A DNA stretch of 64,000 nucleotides from Teredinibacter purpureus (GTDB lineage Bacteria > Pseudomonadota > Gammaproteobacteria > Pseudomonadales > Cellvibrionaceae). The stretch spans positions 885,501 to 949,500 of the forward strand of contig NZ_CP060092.1 in NCBI RefSeq assembly GCF_014217335.1, written 5' to 3'. Below, in pieces: positions 38,011 to 47,436 of the stretch. The translations under genes and the position numbers were made by a program. Each line of letters begins with the position of its first letter. The stretch's first letter is position 1. The notes under the pieces were generated by a model. It worked only from the letters and a program-made list of their open reading frames with translations. It was not told the origin of the DNA and searched no databases.

Positions 38011-38958
38011 GTGAACTTACGAACGTTTAGATTGAACCGGTATGTCTTACAAGTGACTTTTATCTTTTTGTGTGGCATGCCCCTTGTCATGGCGAAGGGC
38101 GTGCAGGCGACAATACCGGACGTGCCTATAACGTTACTTGCCAGTATTCGCCCGCTGGCATTGATAGCGAATGACTTTGTGATGCTGGCAAAACTAAACG
38201 ACCGCGTGAAGGTAGAGGTGCTATTACAAGCGGGCGCTTCTCCGCATCATTTCGCGTTAAAAGTTACGGATATCAAGCGTATCCAAGAGGCTGATACCGT
38301 TATTTGGTCGGCTCCAACGTTAGAGCATTTCCTGATTAAAGCGTTAAGAGAGCATCGTAAAAATAGCTCGGACCTACAGTTGAGCAGTTTTAGCAGGATT
38401 CCGTTTCAAGAGGACGATGAGGGCCGCCACAGCCATCAGCATGATCATACTGATGCTGATGCACACTTATGGTTAGATCCTGCCAATGTCGATGCTTTGA
38501 TTGCAGCACTTAGCTTATCTTTGCAGCGCGTTTTTCCGAATGGGCATAAGGCGATTATAGAAGCTGAAGTAGAGTATCGCACGGTGCTGGAGTCACTGGA
38601 GAGAAGCCTTCAGCAACGCATGACGGCGGCGAATGCACTGAAAGGCGGAATTGCTGTGTATCACGATAGCCTGGGCGCCTTTGTGAATCGTTTTCACGTT
38701 CATCAGGTGGCCGCTTTAACCGCGGTGCCCGAGGAGCAAATGGGATTGCGTTCACTACTCGCGCATAAACAGGGGCTTAAGCCTAGCTGCTTACTGGCAG
38801 ACAAAGGTGAGCTAGGAATGGCTCAAAGATTTGCGGCAACACTGGAATGGCCATTGGTGGCGTTCGATTTACTGGCTCAAAATGAAGAAGTAAACACTTA
38901 CCCAGCGTACATGAATGCCATTGCAGCTTCGATTGAGCAGTGCTTGAAAAGCAGATAA
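38011..38958 (+). CDS. znuA: Zinc ABC transporter substrate-binding protein
   Basis: 315-residue periplasmic zinc-binding protein. The start is the GTG at 38011 behind GAGAGAG, giving a signal peptide (RYVLQVTFIFLCGMPLVMA/KG). The upstream ATG at 37973 lies inside the Zur palindrome and is rejected. Metal ligands: His in GASPHHFAL, a His-rich loop (EGRHSHQHDHTDADAH) and a third His in VYHDSLGAF. The acidic/His-rich loop is typical of ZnuA rather than MntA-like proteins. It is expressed divergently from zur. Confidence 0.93.
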   Translation: MNLRTFRLNRYVLQVTFIFLCGMPLVMAKGVQATIPDVPITLLASIRPLALIANDFVMLAKLNDRVKVEVLLQAGASPHHFALKVTDIKRIQEADTVIWSAPTLEHFLIKALREHRKNSSDLQLSSFSRIPFQEDDEGRHSHQHDHTDADAHLWLDPANVDALIAALSLSLQRVFPNGHKAIIEAEVEYRTVLESLERSLQQRMTAANALKGGIAVYHDSLGAFVNRFHVHQVAALTAVPEEQMGLRSLLAHKQGLKPSCLLADKGELGMAQRFAATLEWPLVAFDLLAQNEEVNTYPAYMNAIAASIEQCLKSR

Positions 38959-39107
38959 AAAAAAGCCTCTGCATCTCTTTATGGGAAGGAAGATACAAAG
39001 GCATAGAGTTAGCAAAAAGCTACAAGAGAGTCTAAATTAATCTACAAAATTACAAACATAACAAAGGCTGTATGAGGCTCAAGCGGTCGACCTCGACATC
39101 TACGCCC

Positions 39108-39407
39108 TTAATACTGCAAAGAAGCTTTTACCGTTTTTTCAACTAAAATCGATAGTTCTGAATTCATTGTGGTGTTGATGGAATCAATATGCGCGTACAG
39201 TTTTTTAAGTTGACGCGAACTAACATTTTCCTGGACAACATAGTTGTCCAGAAGAGATTCCCAGCGGTCGCTAGTACCTATCTCCGCAAGAGCAACGTTA
39301 ACGCTTAACGCTGCTTTAGATGTTCTTGGATCTAGGGCACCAACCTCACCGGCGATTACACCGTTTGAAACCAGCGCAAGTGCAATTAATGCTGCGAAAG
39401 TTTTCAT
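39108..39407 (-). CDS. Small exported helical protein, function unknown
   Basis: 99 residues. A signal peptide ends at GVIA/GEV (about 20), and the mature part is about 80 residues, mostly helical and without cysteines. AAGGAGTACC precedes the ATG, a good ribosome site. There is no recognisable domain. Its mature sequence is mildly acidic with many Ser and Leu; it may be a periplasmic chaperone-like or adaptor protein, but nothing proves it. Confidence 0.7.
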   Translation of the reverse strand: MKTFAALIALALVSNGVIAGEVGALDPRTSKAALSVNVALAEIGTSDRWESLLDNYVVQENVSSRQLKKLYAHIDSINTTMNSELSILVEKTVKASLQY

Positions 39408-39447
39408 TTAAAGGTACTCCTTATAAGAGGGATGGTTGATACCGAAC

Positions 39448-39468
39448 GCCTGAAGGATCTCTTCAGGC
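39448..39468. other. Perfect hairpin in the leader of the 99-residue protein gene
   Basis: GCCTGAAG (39448-39455) and CTTCAGGC (39461-39468) form an 8-bp stem with a GATCT loop, 41 bases upstream of the small exported gene's start on the minus strand. It may be an RNA regulatory hairpin. Confidence 0.5.
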
Positions 39469-39811
39469 TTCCGACAAGGCTTGTTGTTACCTTGTGGTGC
39501 TAATTGTAACCAGAGGTAACACATTTGGCAAATATTAATTTTGTTACTTGTTACATACGTCACATATGAGACCGGTTCCCATTTAGTGGCTAGCCCACAT
39601 AGTGTGTGTTTTTCCTCACGCTGCCCCTCTATAGTGTGCTTGGCAGCTAGATCTACGGGCCAGCCTAATTGAAATAAAATGTTCTGCCTTGGCGATTACA
39701 TTCGTCTGGCGGGGAATTTCGACGCCATCACCACAGTATTGTCGCCTGGTTCCTTCGGTAACACTTTTTTTGCTCTGCAGGTTATATAAAGTCCTCTATT
39801 ATTGACTAACT

Positions 39812-39868
39812 AAGTGCGTCACTGGGCAAGTGCGTCACTGGGCAAGTGCGTCACTGGGCAAGTGCGTA
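39812..39868. repeat. 16-bp tandem repeat upstream of the OmpA gene
   Basis: AAGTGCGTCACTGGGC occurs three times in perfect tandem plus a partial fourth copy (AAGTGCGTAAC). It lies about 60 bases from the ompA-like start, so copy-number change could alter promoter spacing. Confidence 0.9.
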
Positions 39869-39928
39869 ACAGGCTGCTTGGCCAACATAAGGCACCCAGA
39901 GTTAACCCAATAAAAAAAGGAACGATTT

Positions 39929-41065
39929 ATGACCATTATTCATACTCCCAATAGGCTCCTAATGGCGATATCTGCCGTAGCGGTATTAGTGGGTTCTACA
40001 GCAGCAAACAGTGATACTGAGTACGAGGTGGGTGCTGGTATTAACTATTTTATGTTTGAAGACGACTTTAATGTGGCAGACGATGTGGGCTTCCGGGGTT
40101 ATGGTGGCCTGCGCTTTGATGAGCATTGGGGATTGGAATTGGTATGGGATAAGCTAGCGACAGAAACGGACCCTACTGATTTAGGCTTTGACTTAAGCCA
40201 GTACTACCTTAGTGGCTTGTATCATTTTAATCAGACCGAAACACTGCAGCCTTACCTTTCATTAGGGTGGGGCCAAGGTGATTTTGAGGTTAGCGATGTT
40301 GGTTATAGTGCGACCACTACCTCTACAAATATAGGTGCGGGCCTAAAATGGTTTGTCAATGAACATTGGGTGGTGCGGCCATCGATCAACTATTTTATGA
40401 ACACTGAAATTGACGAAGATTTTACGACATTAGGTCTAACCCTAGCGTACGTCTGGGGAGGAGGTTCGACTCCTGCACCGGCTCCGGTAAGAGCAAAAGC
40501 GCCGGCCGATACCGACGGAGATGGTGTTGTTGATACGTCTGATCGCTGTACTGCGACACCTGCCGGTGTGCGGGTGAATGCACAAGGTTGCCCGCTAGAT
40601 AGTGACGGTGATGGCGTGTTCGATCATCTCGACAACTGCCCCGATACCGGTAGTCGATTAAAGGTCGATGTAAAGGGTTGTCCAATGCAGCTTAGTGAAA
40701 CCGTGGCCATTGATCTTAAGGTGAATTTCGACTCGAATAGCGATGTCGTTAAAGCGGAATATTTTGCTGAAATTCAGCGCGTCGCAGATTTTCTCGCGCA
40801 GTACGAAGGTACTAGTGTGGTAATTGAAGGACATACGGACACCAGTGGAGCGGCCACCTATAATAAGGCGCTCTCGCAGCGACGAGCGAATGCGGTTGCG
40901 GCTGTGCTGGTCAATCGCATGAACGTACCAGCAGGCAGAGTCAGTGCAAAGGGTTACGGCGAAGAGCGTCCCATAGCTGACGAGTCGACACGCGCTGGTC
41001 GTGAGGCGAATCGTCGCGTTGTTGCCAAAGTGGCTGCTGTAGCGAAAAGTATGGAGCTAAAATAA
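39929..41065 (+). CDS. OmpA-family outer-membrane porin with TSP3 repeats
   Basis: 378 residues. A signal peptide (about 1-26) leads to an 8-strand OmpA-like barrel (about 30-185), then a hinge with two calcium-binding TSP3-type repeats (DTDGDGVVDTSDRC, DSDGDGVFDHLDNCPD; about 195-255), and a C-terminal OmpA peptidoglycan-binding domain (about 265-370) with IEGHTDTSGAATYNKALSQRR and GYGEERPIAD. AAAAAAGGAACGATTT precedes the ATG. It links the outer membrane to the cell wall, as OprF does in Pseudomonas. A terminator follows. Confidence 0.93.
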   Translation: MTIIHTPNRLLMAISAVAVLVGSTAANSDTEYEVGAGINYFMFEDDFNVADDVGFRGYGGLRFDEHWGLELVWDKLATETDPTDLGFDLSQYYLSGLYHFNQTETLQPYLSLGWGQGDFEVSDVGYSATTTSTNIGAGLKWFVNEHWVVRPSINYFMNTEIDEDFTTLGLTLAYVWGGGSTPAPAPVRAKAPADTDGDGVVDTSDRCTATPAGVRVNAQGCPLDSDGDGVFDHLDNCPDTGSRLKVDVKGCPMQLSETVAIDLKVNFDSNSDVVKAEYFAEIQRVADFLAQYEGTSVVIEGHTDTSGAATYNKALSQRRANAVAAVLVNRMNVPAGRVSAKGYGEERPIADESTRAGREANRRVVAKVAAVAKSMELK

Positions 41066-41089
41066 CAACATCAAATCGTGAGTGAACAA

Positions 41090-41118
41090 GGGCGTACGCA
41101 CAGTACGCCCTAATTAAT
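41090..41118 (+). terminator. Terminator after the OmpA gene
   Basis: GGGCGTAC (41090-41097) pairs with GTACGCCC (41103-41110) across GCACA, followed by the weak T-rich TAATTAATT. Confidence 0.6.
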
Positions 41119-41197
41119 TGCCTTTCGGCCAGCTATTCCTCCGCAAATTCGCTAGAATCCCCTCCTCGCGAACGATAACACTCCGGATACACATTCT

Positions 41198-43927
41198 ATG
41201 ACTACCAAGCCCCTGCTATTGGTTGATGGCTCCTCGTACCTTTACCGTGCATTCCATGCCATGTACAAAGCGGATTTGCGCAACGCAGAAGGTTTTCCTA
41301 CGGGGGCCATTCGCGGCGTAGTCGCCATGTTAAAACGCTTAGAAAAAGATTACCCCGAGAGCCCAATAGCGGTAATTTTTGATGCGAAAGGTAAAACCTT
41401 TCGCGACGAGATATACAGTGAATACAAAGCGAATAGGCCGCCTATGCCGGATGACCTGCGTCTGCAGGTAGAGCCTTTGCATGCCATCATTCGGGCAATG
41501 GGTTTGCCGTTAATCATTATTGATGGTGTAGAGGCCGATGATGTTATTGGCACGCTCGCACGCGAAGCCACAGAAAAGGGCTTGCCTGTAGTCGTCTCGA
41601 CGGGCGATAAAGATATGGCTCAACTAGTCAATGAGCATGTGACGTTGGTTAATACAATGACGGAAACGGTGATGGATATTGCCGGTGTTACGGAAAAGTT
41701 TGGCATTCCGCCGAACCTCATTATCGATTACTTAGCCTTGATGGGCGATAAAGTCGACAATATTCCAGGTGTGCCGGGCGTTGGCGAAAAAACCGCATTA
41801 GCTTTATTGCAGGGTTTGGGCGGAATTGATGATATCTATAGTCACCTGGACGACATTGCGAGCTTGAGTTTTCGTGGCGCAAAAACCATGGCCGTAAAAT
41901 TGGAGGCTAACAAGGACGCAGCGTACCTATCGTATAAACTTGCGACCATTAAAACAGATGTTGCACTAGAACAACCTATTGAAGCGCTGACGCCTACTGA
42001 AATTGATGGCGAGACACTGACAAAATGGTTTACGGAATTAGAATTTAAGGGTTGGATTAACGATATTAATCGTGGCAGTCATTCGCCGGTGGCTCCAGCG
42101 GCAGTAGAACCCGCTATTGAAACCACCTATGAGACAGTTCTTACGGAGTCGCGCTTTAATGAATGGCTTATGCTGTTAAGCGGCTCTACATTGTTTGCCT
42201 TCGATACCGAAACCACCAGCCTTAATTACATGGAGGCAGAGATCGTAGGGGTTAGCTTTGCCATAGAAGCGGGCAAAGCTGCCTACGTGCCCGTGGCGCA
42301 TGATTATCTCGGCGCCCCAGACCAGTTAACCCGTGAACAGGTATTACATTCGCTCAAGCCGTTACTTGAAAATAGCGAGCTTAAAAAAGTAGGGCAAAAT
42401 CTCAAATACGATTCGAGTGTGTTGGCGAACTACGATATTCACATGAAAGGAATTGCCTTCGATACTATGTTGGAATCCTATGTGTTTAATAGCACGTCCA
42501 ATCGCCACGATATGGACACATTGGCAATGACGTATTTGAATCATGGCACCATTCATTTTGAAGATGTCGCAGGCAAAGGTGCAAAACAATTAACCTTCAA
42601 CCAAATACCATTGGAAGAGGCCGGCCCTTACGCCGCTGAGGATGCTGATATAACATTGCGGTTGCATAATAAAATTTGGCCACAATTAGAAAAAGAATCT
42701 GGTTTGCAGCATGTATTTAACGATATCGAAATTCCGCTGGTGCCGATTTTATCGAAAGTAGAACGTAATGGAGCACTTATCGACATAATGGCCTTGGGCC
42801 AGCAAAGTCATGAGCATGGACAGACCATGGAAAAGCTTCAGCGCGAAGCCTTTGAATTAGCAGGAGAAGAATTTAATTTAAGTTCTCCTAAACAGCTCGG
42901 CGCAATTTTATTTGAAAAATTGAATCTGCCCGTGTTGAAAAAAACGCCAAAAGGCGCCCCTTCAACAGCGGAAGAAGTGTTACAAGAATTGGCGTTGGAT
43001 TACCCGCTGCCCAAATTACTTATGGAGTACCGTGGGCTCGCCAAATTAAAAAGTACCTACACCGATAAGCTACCGATAATGGTAAACCCACGTACCGGTC
43101 GGGTGCATACGTCTTACCATCAAGCGGTCACGGCAACCGGGCGACTATCCTCTAGCGATCCTAACTTACAAAATATTCCTATTCGTACGGAAGCGGGCCG
43201 ACGTATTCGCCAAGCATTTATCGCGCCTACAGGTTATAAAATTCTGGCTGCGGATTATTCGCAAATCGAGCTGCGGATTATGGCGCATTTATCGGAGGAC
43301 AAAGGTTTACAGGATGCCTTTGCAAAAGGCTTAGATGTGCATAAAGCCACAGCTGCAGAAGTGTTTGGTGTGTCATTAGAGGACGTAACCGTTGAGCAGC
43401 GCAGAAGCGCTAAAGCGATTAATTTTGGTTTAATTTATGGCATGAGTGCGTTCGGTTTGGCAAAACAATTGCACATTGGCCGCTACGATGCGCAGCAATA
43501 TATTGATACGTATTTTGAACGCTATCCCGGTGTTGCCACTTATATGGACAGTATACGCAGCAGCGCTTCTGAAAAAGGTTATGTTGAAACCTTATTAGGC
43601 AGACGGCTATATTTGCCGGAAATTAATGCGAGTAATGGTCAGCGGCGGCAAGCGGCTGAACGCACAGCAATTAATGCACCTATGCAAGGCACGGCAGCTG
43701 ACATTATTAAGCGTGCGATGATTGATGTGGACGCGTGGCTGGAAAAAGAGAATATAGACGCCCAGATGATAATGCAGGTGCATGACGAATTAGTATTAGA
43801 GGTTAAAGAGGAAGTTGTAACGGAAGTATCAGAAATGCTGTGCAAAATTATGGCCGAAGCGGTCGAACTGTCGGTACCGCTATTGGTAGAAGCGGGAATC
43901 GGGAATAATTGGGATGAGGCTCACTAA
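41198..43927 (+). CDS. polA: DNA polymerase I
   Basis: 909-residue full-length Pol I that removes RNA primers and fills gaps in replication and repair. There is an N-terminal 5'-3' exonuclease (about 1-290, with [15 protein letters not shown] and ADDVIGTLA). An intact proofreading exonuclease follows (about 320-510; [10 protein letters not shown] retains the Asp/Glu ligands, and [12 protein letters not shown] gives the last Asp). The polymerase domain has motif [13 protein letters not shown], motif [17 protein letters not shown] and motif [12 protein letters not shown]. No key residue is missing. Confidence 0.98.
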   Translation: MTTKPLLLVDGSSYLYRAFHAMYKADLRNAEGFPTGAIRGVVAMLKRLEKDYPESPIAVIFDAKGKTFRDEIYSEYKANRPPMPDDLRLQVEPLHAIIRAMGLPLIIIDGVEADDVIGTLAREATEKGLPVVVSTGDKDMAQLVNEHVTLVNTMTETVMDIAGVTEKFGIPPNLIIDYLALMGDKVDNIPGVPGVGEKTALALLQGLGGIDDIYSHLDDIASLSFRGAKTMAVKLEANKDAAYLSYKLATIKTDVALEQPIEALTPTEIDGETLTKWFTELEFKGWINDINRGSHSPVAPAAVEPAIETTYETVLTESRFNEWLMLLSGSTLFAFDTETTSLNYMEAEIVGVSFAIEAGKAAYVPVAHDYLGAPDQLTREQVLHSLKPLLENSELKKVGQNLKYDSSVLANYDIHMKGIAFDTMLESYVFNSTSNRHDMDTLAMTYLNHGTIHFEDVAGKGAKQLTFNQIPLEEAGPYAAEDADITLRLHNKIWPQLEKESGLQHVFNDIEIPLVPILSKVERNGALIDIMALGQQSHEHGQTMEKLQREAFELAGEEFNLSSPKQLGAILFEKLNLPVLKKTPKGAPSTAEEVLQELALDYPLPKLLMEYRGLAKLKSTYTDKLPIMVNPRTGRVHTSYHQAVTATGRLSSSDPNLQNIPIRTEAGRRIRQAFIAPTGYKILAADYSQIELRIMAHLSEDKGLQDAFAKGLDVHKATAAEVFGVSLEDVTVEQRRSAKAINFGLIYGMSAFGLAKQLHIGRYDAQQYIDTYFERYPGVATYMDSIRSSASEKGYVETLLGRRLYLPEINASNGQRRQAAERTAINAPMQGTAADIIKRAMIDVDAWLEKENIDAQMIMQVHDELVLEVKEEVVTEVSEMLCKIMAEAVELSVPLLVEAGIGNNWDEAH

Positions 43928-43962
43928 TAAGTCTTAATTTTGTAGGAATAGCGAGGCAATAC

Positions 43963-43979
43963 TGATTGACTTTCAATCA
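43963..43979. promoter_or_regulatory. Inverted repeat between polA and csp
   Basis: TGATTGA (43963-43969) and TCAATCA (43973-43979) flank CTT. It may be a weak polA terminator or an operator of the cold-shock gene. Confidence 0.35.
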
Positions 43980-44144
43980 AAGCTCTATAGACTGCCCATT
44001 CAGCAAGAAAGCAAGCGTTCTATTTATTTTCTCGACCCGAAATTTTTTAATCTCGACCTGAAGTTTGTAAGTACCGGCCTTATTTCCTGCTTCCCCAGAC
44101 CATCCTTGGTGGTCAAATTTTTATTTTATATTTAGGAAGTTACT

Positions 44145-44354
44145 ATGTCTGACGTCGTTACCGGAACCGTTAAGTGGTTCAACGAATCAAAAGGTTTTGG
44201 TTTTATTGAGCAAGAGTCTGGCCCTGATGTGTTCGCTCACTTCAGTGCTATTTCTGGTTCGGGTTTCAAAACCCTCGCTGAAGGCCAAAAAGTACAGTTT
44301 ACTGTTACTAGCGGTCAGAAAGGCCCACAAGCAGAGAATATCGTTGTTGTATAA
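44145..44354 (+). CDS. Cold-shock protein (CspA family)
   Basis: 69-residue single cold-shock domain that binds single-stranded RNA and DNA. The RNP1 KGFGFIEQE and RNP2 DVFAHFSAI motifs are intact. TAGGAAGTTACT precedes the ATG. The 217-base gap from polA leaves room for a long 5' leader of the kind known to control cspA translation. The paralogue (cspA, cspD, cspE) cannot be decided. Confidence 0.95.
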   Translation: MSDVVTGTVKWFNESKGFGFIEQESGPDVFAHFSAISGSGFKTLAEGQKVQFTVTSGQKGPQAENIVVV

Positions 44355-44380
44355 CAACTAGCTCTCTAGCAAGCTATTTC

Positions 44381-44410
44381 AAAAGGCAAGCCATCGGGCT
44401 TGCCTTTTTC
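44381..44410 (+). terminator. Intrinsic terminator of csp
   Basis: AAAGGCAAGCC (44382-44392) pairs perfectly with GGCTTGCCTTT (44397-44407) over an ATCG loop, ending in TTTTT. Confidence 0.93.
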
Positions 44411-44529
44411 GTTTCTGGTTACAGCTTTTTACAACCCACTACACTTTCGCAACAGAGCCCTGTTGTGAGCCGGTATAAACTAAGCGAATATTGGCAATGG
44501 TTACGTAATGGTGCGTGAGGAGAATCATC

Positions 44530-46581
44530 ATGAAATATTGGCTTATCCTAATAATGTCAGGTTTACTTTGCGCCTGTGGCGGGAGCAATACTCAAACACT
44601 GCCAACCGATCCAGATCCTAATATTACTGTCGTACCGTATCAGAATTTATTTGTTCCTCCCCCCTCCGCAGAAGTACTCCATTATGCCAACGGTGAACGC
44701 TTAGAGCGGTTGTTAAAAAATGGCGCCAGAATGGGTGTCTCCGGTTCACGACAATTTACCGAGGACCTTGCCGTACAATCATCAGCCAACGCGGTTGAGA
44801 ATGCGCTCTCTGTTGCACAGCCAAGTTTAACGAATTTTTCAGAAACGAATGTACAAGTGAGCGGTGTAGCAGAAGCCGATTATGTAAAATACGACGGCCA
44901 CTATTTATACGTACATGCATGGCCGGAAAACCAGATGGATGGTGACGGAGAGCACCGAATACGTGTGCTGCAAACGGAACCCGAACGTGCGAGTGCGGTT
45001 GAAGTGAGTCATATTCCGTTACCACAAGCGGGTTCTTATGAGCAGGTCGAACTCTATCTCCAACAGGGCGCGGCGGCGGAGGCTTTGGTTGTGTTAAGTA
45101 GTGGCGGTGTTGTTGATTTTGCATCAATTGACGCCTTCCCCCCGAACGATTATCTCGCTACTAATCACAGTTTCAATGTTGATGTGTACGACCTAGGCAA
45201 CCCTGCTATGCCAACTTATGGGTGGGGTGTCGAGATAGACGGCCAGGTGCATACCAGTCGTAAAATGGGTAATACACTGTATGTGGTGAGCAGTTATAGG
45301 CCTCATAACGGGGTGTTAGGCCGAACGCTGTTAGAATCGCCTGATGAAGACACAACAGAAGCCGCTTTGGCGGACATAAGCGTTGAATCCCTCATTCCTA
45401 CCTATAGCATTAATGGCGAAGAGCCTCAAATGCTCCACGATTCGGGCGCTTGTTTGGTGGGCAATGAACAAAGTAGTAATGCTGGTTATTCGAACCTTCA
45501 CTACGTGATAGCGATTGACCTAACCGCTAGCGCCCTAGCGGACGTCGTTTGTATTGCGAGCCCAGTAACGGGTGTCTACAGTTCGACAGACGCCATTTAT
45601 TTAAGTGCATCGGTGTACGATAGGAATTGGGTGGAGAGCTTTACCGTTTTGCATAAATTAAATGTGGGCGAAAGCGGCGTAACCTACAGTGCAACGGGCG
45701 CAGTTCCGGGGCATTTAGGCTGGAGTAGCCCGTCGTTTAGAATGGATGAAAATGAAGGGTTCCTACGCGTACTGTCTAGCGCTCAGAATGAGAGTGGTGA
45801 ACCCGATCACCGTCTTTGGGTGCTTGAGCAGCACGAATCTGAACAAACCCTTGAGATCGTGGCGCAGCTGCCAAATGACGGGTTACCGGCACCTATAGGA
45901 CACCCTGGAGAGGAGGTGTTTGCCGTGCGATTTTTTGGCGAACAAGCCTACATCGTAACGTTTCGTCGTACAGATCCTCTATATGTATTGGACCTCTCTA
46001 ACCCCCTTGAACCCATAATAGCTGGAGCCGTAGAGCTACCGGGTTTCTCCACCTACCTGCATCCTTTCTCAGAAGGGTATATGTTTGGCTTTGGTCGAGA
46101 GGCCGATGAAAACGGTCGGGAGCAGGGGTTGAAAGCGGCCCTCTTTGATGTGCGGCAATTGGACAACCCTCAAGTAGTGTCCGAAATTGTATTGGGCGGA
46201 AATGCATCGTGGAGTGATGCGCTTTACGATCATCGAGCGTTCAACTTTCTGCGAACAGAAGATGGCAATGTGCGCATAACCTTTCCCGCTACACTGGCGT
46301 CTACAGACAATGGGGCTGATCCAAACCTAGAGGTGTTGACGGTTGCAAATGATTACACGCGGGCATTGGTGCTGCTTGAAATAGACGGTCTCGCCGGCGA
46401 ATCGCCAGAAATGCACGTACACGGTACCGTTCAAAAACCGGATGTTGATGAACGTGAGTGGTTCAATTACAGCGTGTTCGGGCGTGGTATTTTGCATGGA
46501 GATGCGATTTTCTATGTAGAAGCACCCGACGTATGGGGGGCGCGTTGGTCAAACCTTAATACTATCTCGGGCCCTCATTAA
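44530..46581 (+). CDS. Beta-propeller domain lipoprotein
   Basis: 683 residues. A lipoprotein signal (LLCAC/GG) is followed by a 7-8-bladed propeller-like fold spanning nearly the whole protein. The N-terminal VSGVAEADYVKYDGHYLYV is typical of the Pfam beta-propeller (PF09826) family. The start is ATG 44530 with GAGGAG 7 bases upstream; a GTG 15 bases earlier is less likely. Probably an outer-membrane or periplasmic lipoprotein; biochemical function unknown. Confidence 0.85.
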   Translation: MKYWLILIMSGLLCACGGSNTQTLPTDPDPNITVVPYQNLFVPPPSAEVLHYANGERLERLLKNGARMGVSGSRQFTEDLAVQSSANAVENALSVAQPSLTNFSETNVQVSGVAEADYVKYDGHYLYVHAWPENQMDGDGEHRIRVLQTEPERASAVEVSHIPLPQAGSYEQVELYLQQGAAAEALVVLSSGGVVDFASIDAFPPNDYLATNHSFNVDVYDLGNPAMPTYGWGVEIDGQVHTSRKMGNTLYVVSSYRPHNGVLGRTLLESPDEDTTEAALADISVESLIPTYSINGEEPQMLHDSGACLVGNEQSSNAGYSNLHYVIAIDLTASALADVVCIASPVTGVYSSTDAIYLSASVYDRNWVESFTVLHKLNVGESGVTYSATGAVPGHLGWSSPSFRMDENEGFLRVLSSAQNESGEPDHRLWVLEQHESEQTLEIVAQLPNDGLPAPIGHPGEEVFAVRFFGEQAYIVTFRRTDPLYVLDLSNPLEPIIAGAVELPGFSTYLHPFSEGYMFGFGREADENGREQGLKAALFDVRQLDNPQVVSEIVLGGNASWSDALYDHRAFNFLRTEDGNVRITFPATLASTDNGADPNLEVLTVANDYTRALVLLEIDGLAGESPEMHVHGTVQKPDVDEREWFNYSVFGRGILHGDAIFYVEAPDVWGARWSNLNTISGPH

Positions 46582-46601
46582 CCGGAGGGTTAAAGAGCCG
46601 A

Positions 46602-47279
46602 CTAGTGTATGAGGTTACTTTGCGGGTGCTGTTTTAGCTTGAGTGATATGGCGGAGTCTCCTGCGAGACAAGGCCATCTTTCGATGGCATGCTGCCAGTT
46701 GTTATTGTTGTGATGGCGCAAATAATCTTCAAAATGGGCGTTACGGAAAAAACTGTCTGTTTCAAAGAGTGACTCGATTGAGTAGTGAACGGCAAGATCT
46801 AACTGGTTAGCGAACTCGTCCCCTAATATATCGTGTACAACAATATTCGATAAGGTCATATCCATAGGCGCGAGAGGTAAACCGCTGGCCATCATCACAC
46901 GATCATTAACCTCTTCGATGAGCCTATGAGCCAAGTAAGCTTCGTCTACTAAGGCCAAAAGGCCGTCTCGCCCTTGCAATAATTCGGGAGGTTCGAAGAA
47001 GTAATCTTCGGCGATGGTTAGAAACGTTTTAGCGTATTTGTAAACGCCCGCCGATTTCGTTAATTCGTAAAGCGCCTCTATAAAGTCGGGCACATGCTCA
47101 ATGTAATGGGTAACAAATTGCAACAGAGCATCTAGCCCGTTGCCATTGGGCAGGGTGATGGCACTATGCAGCTCCGGCAGCTTTGTTTCCAAGAAATCTC
47201 TCAACCTATGATTCTTGGCCTCTATCCGATGCGCTTCTGCTATGGATTCTCGGATGTACACAATTCTAGGCTCGGTCAT
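46602..47279 (-). CDS. Conserved-looking helical protein of unknown function
   Basis: 225 residues from the ATG at 47279 (a GTG at 47297 in the same frame is possible; neither has a strong ribosome site). It is soluble and helix-rich, with no signal peptide and no motif I can name. Segments such as FVTHYIEHVPDFIEALYELTK look like packed helices. It converges with the propeller gene. It reads as a real cytoplasmic protein; its job is unknown. Confidence 0.7.
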   Translation of the reverse strand: MTEPRIVYIRESIAEAHRIEAKNHRLRDFLETKLPELHSAITLPNGNGLDALLQFVTHYIEHVPDFIEALYELTKSAGVYKYAKTFLTIAEDYFFEPPELLQGRDGLLALVDEAYLAHRLIEEVNDRVMMASGLPLAPMDMTLSNIVVHDILGDEFANQLDLAVHYSIESLFETDSFFRNAHFEDYLRHHNNNNWQHAIERWPCLAGDSAISLKLKQHPQSNLIH

Positions 47280-47436
47280 AAAAGAAAAGACTGACACAAA
47301 AGGTTAAATGAATGGGATGACTACTTACTGTAGCAGTGACGACCGCAGCAGGTCGTAAAAATATGTATAGCAAACGGCGTTGATACTGCTAAGGCTCACT
47401 CGTCGAACAGTGTTCTTCAAGGGCACGGCTACCACT

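Larger units (their letters stand above)
39408..39928. other. Long intergenic region with hairpin and tandem repeats
   Basis: About 520 bases between the divergent small exported protein and the OmpA gene. It contains a hairpin (39448-39468) and a 16-bp tandem repeat (39812-39868). The ompA-like promoter should lie in the right half. Confidence 0.6.
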
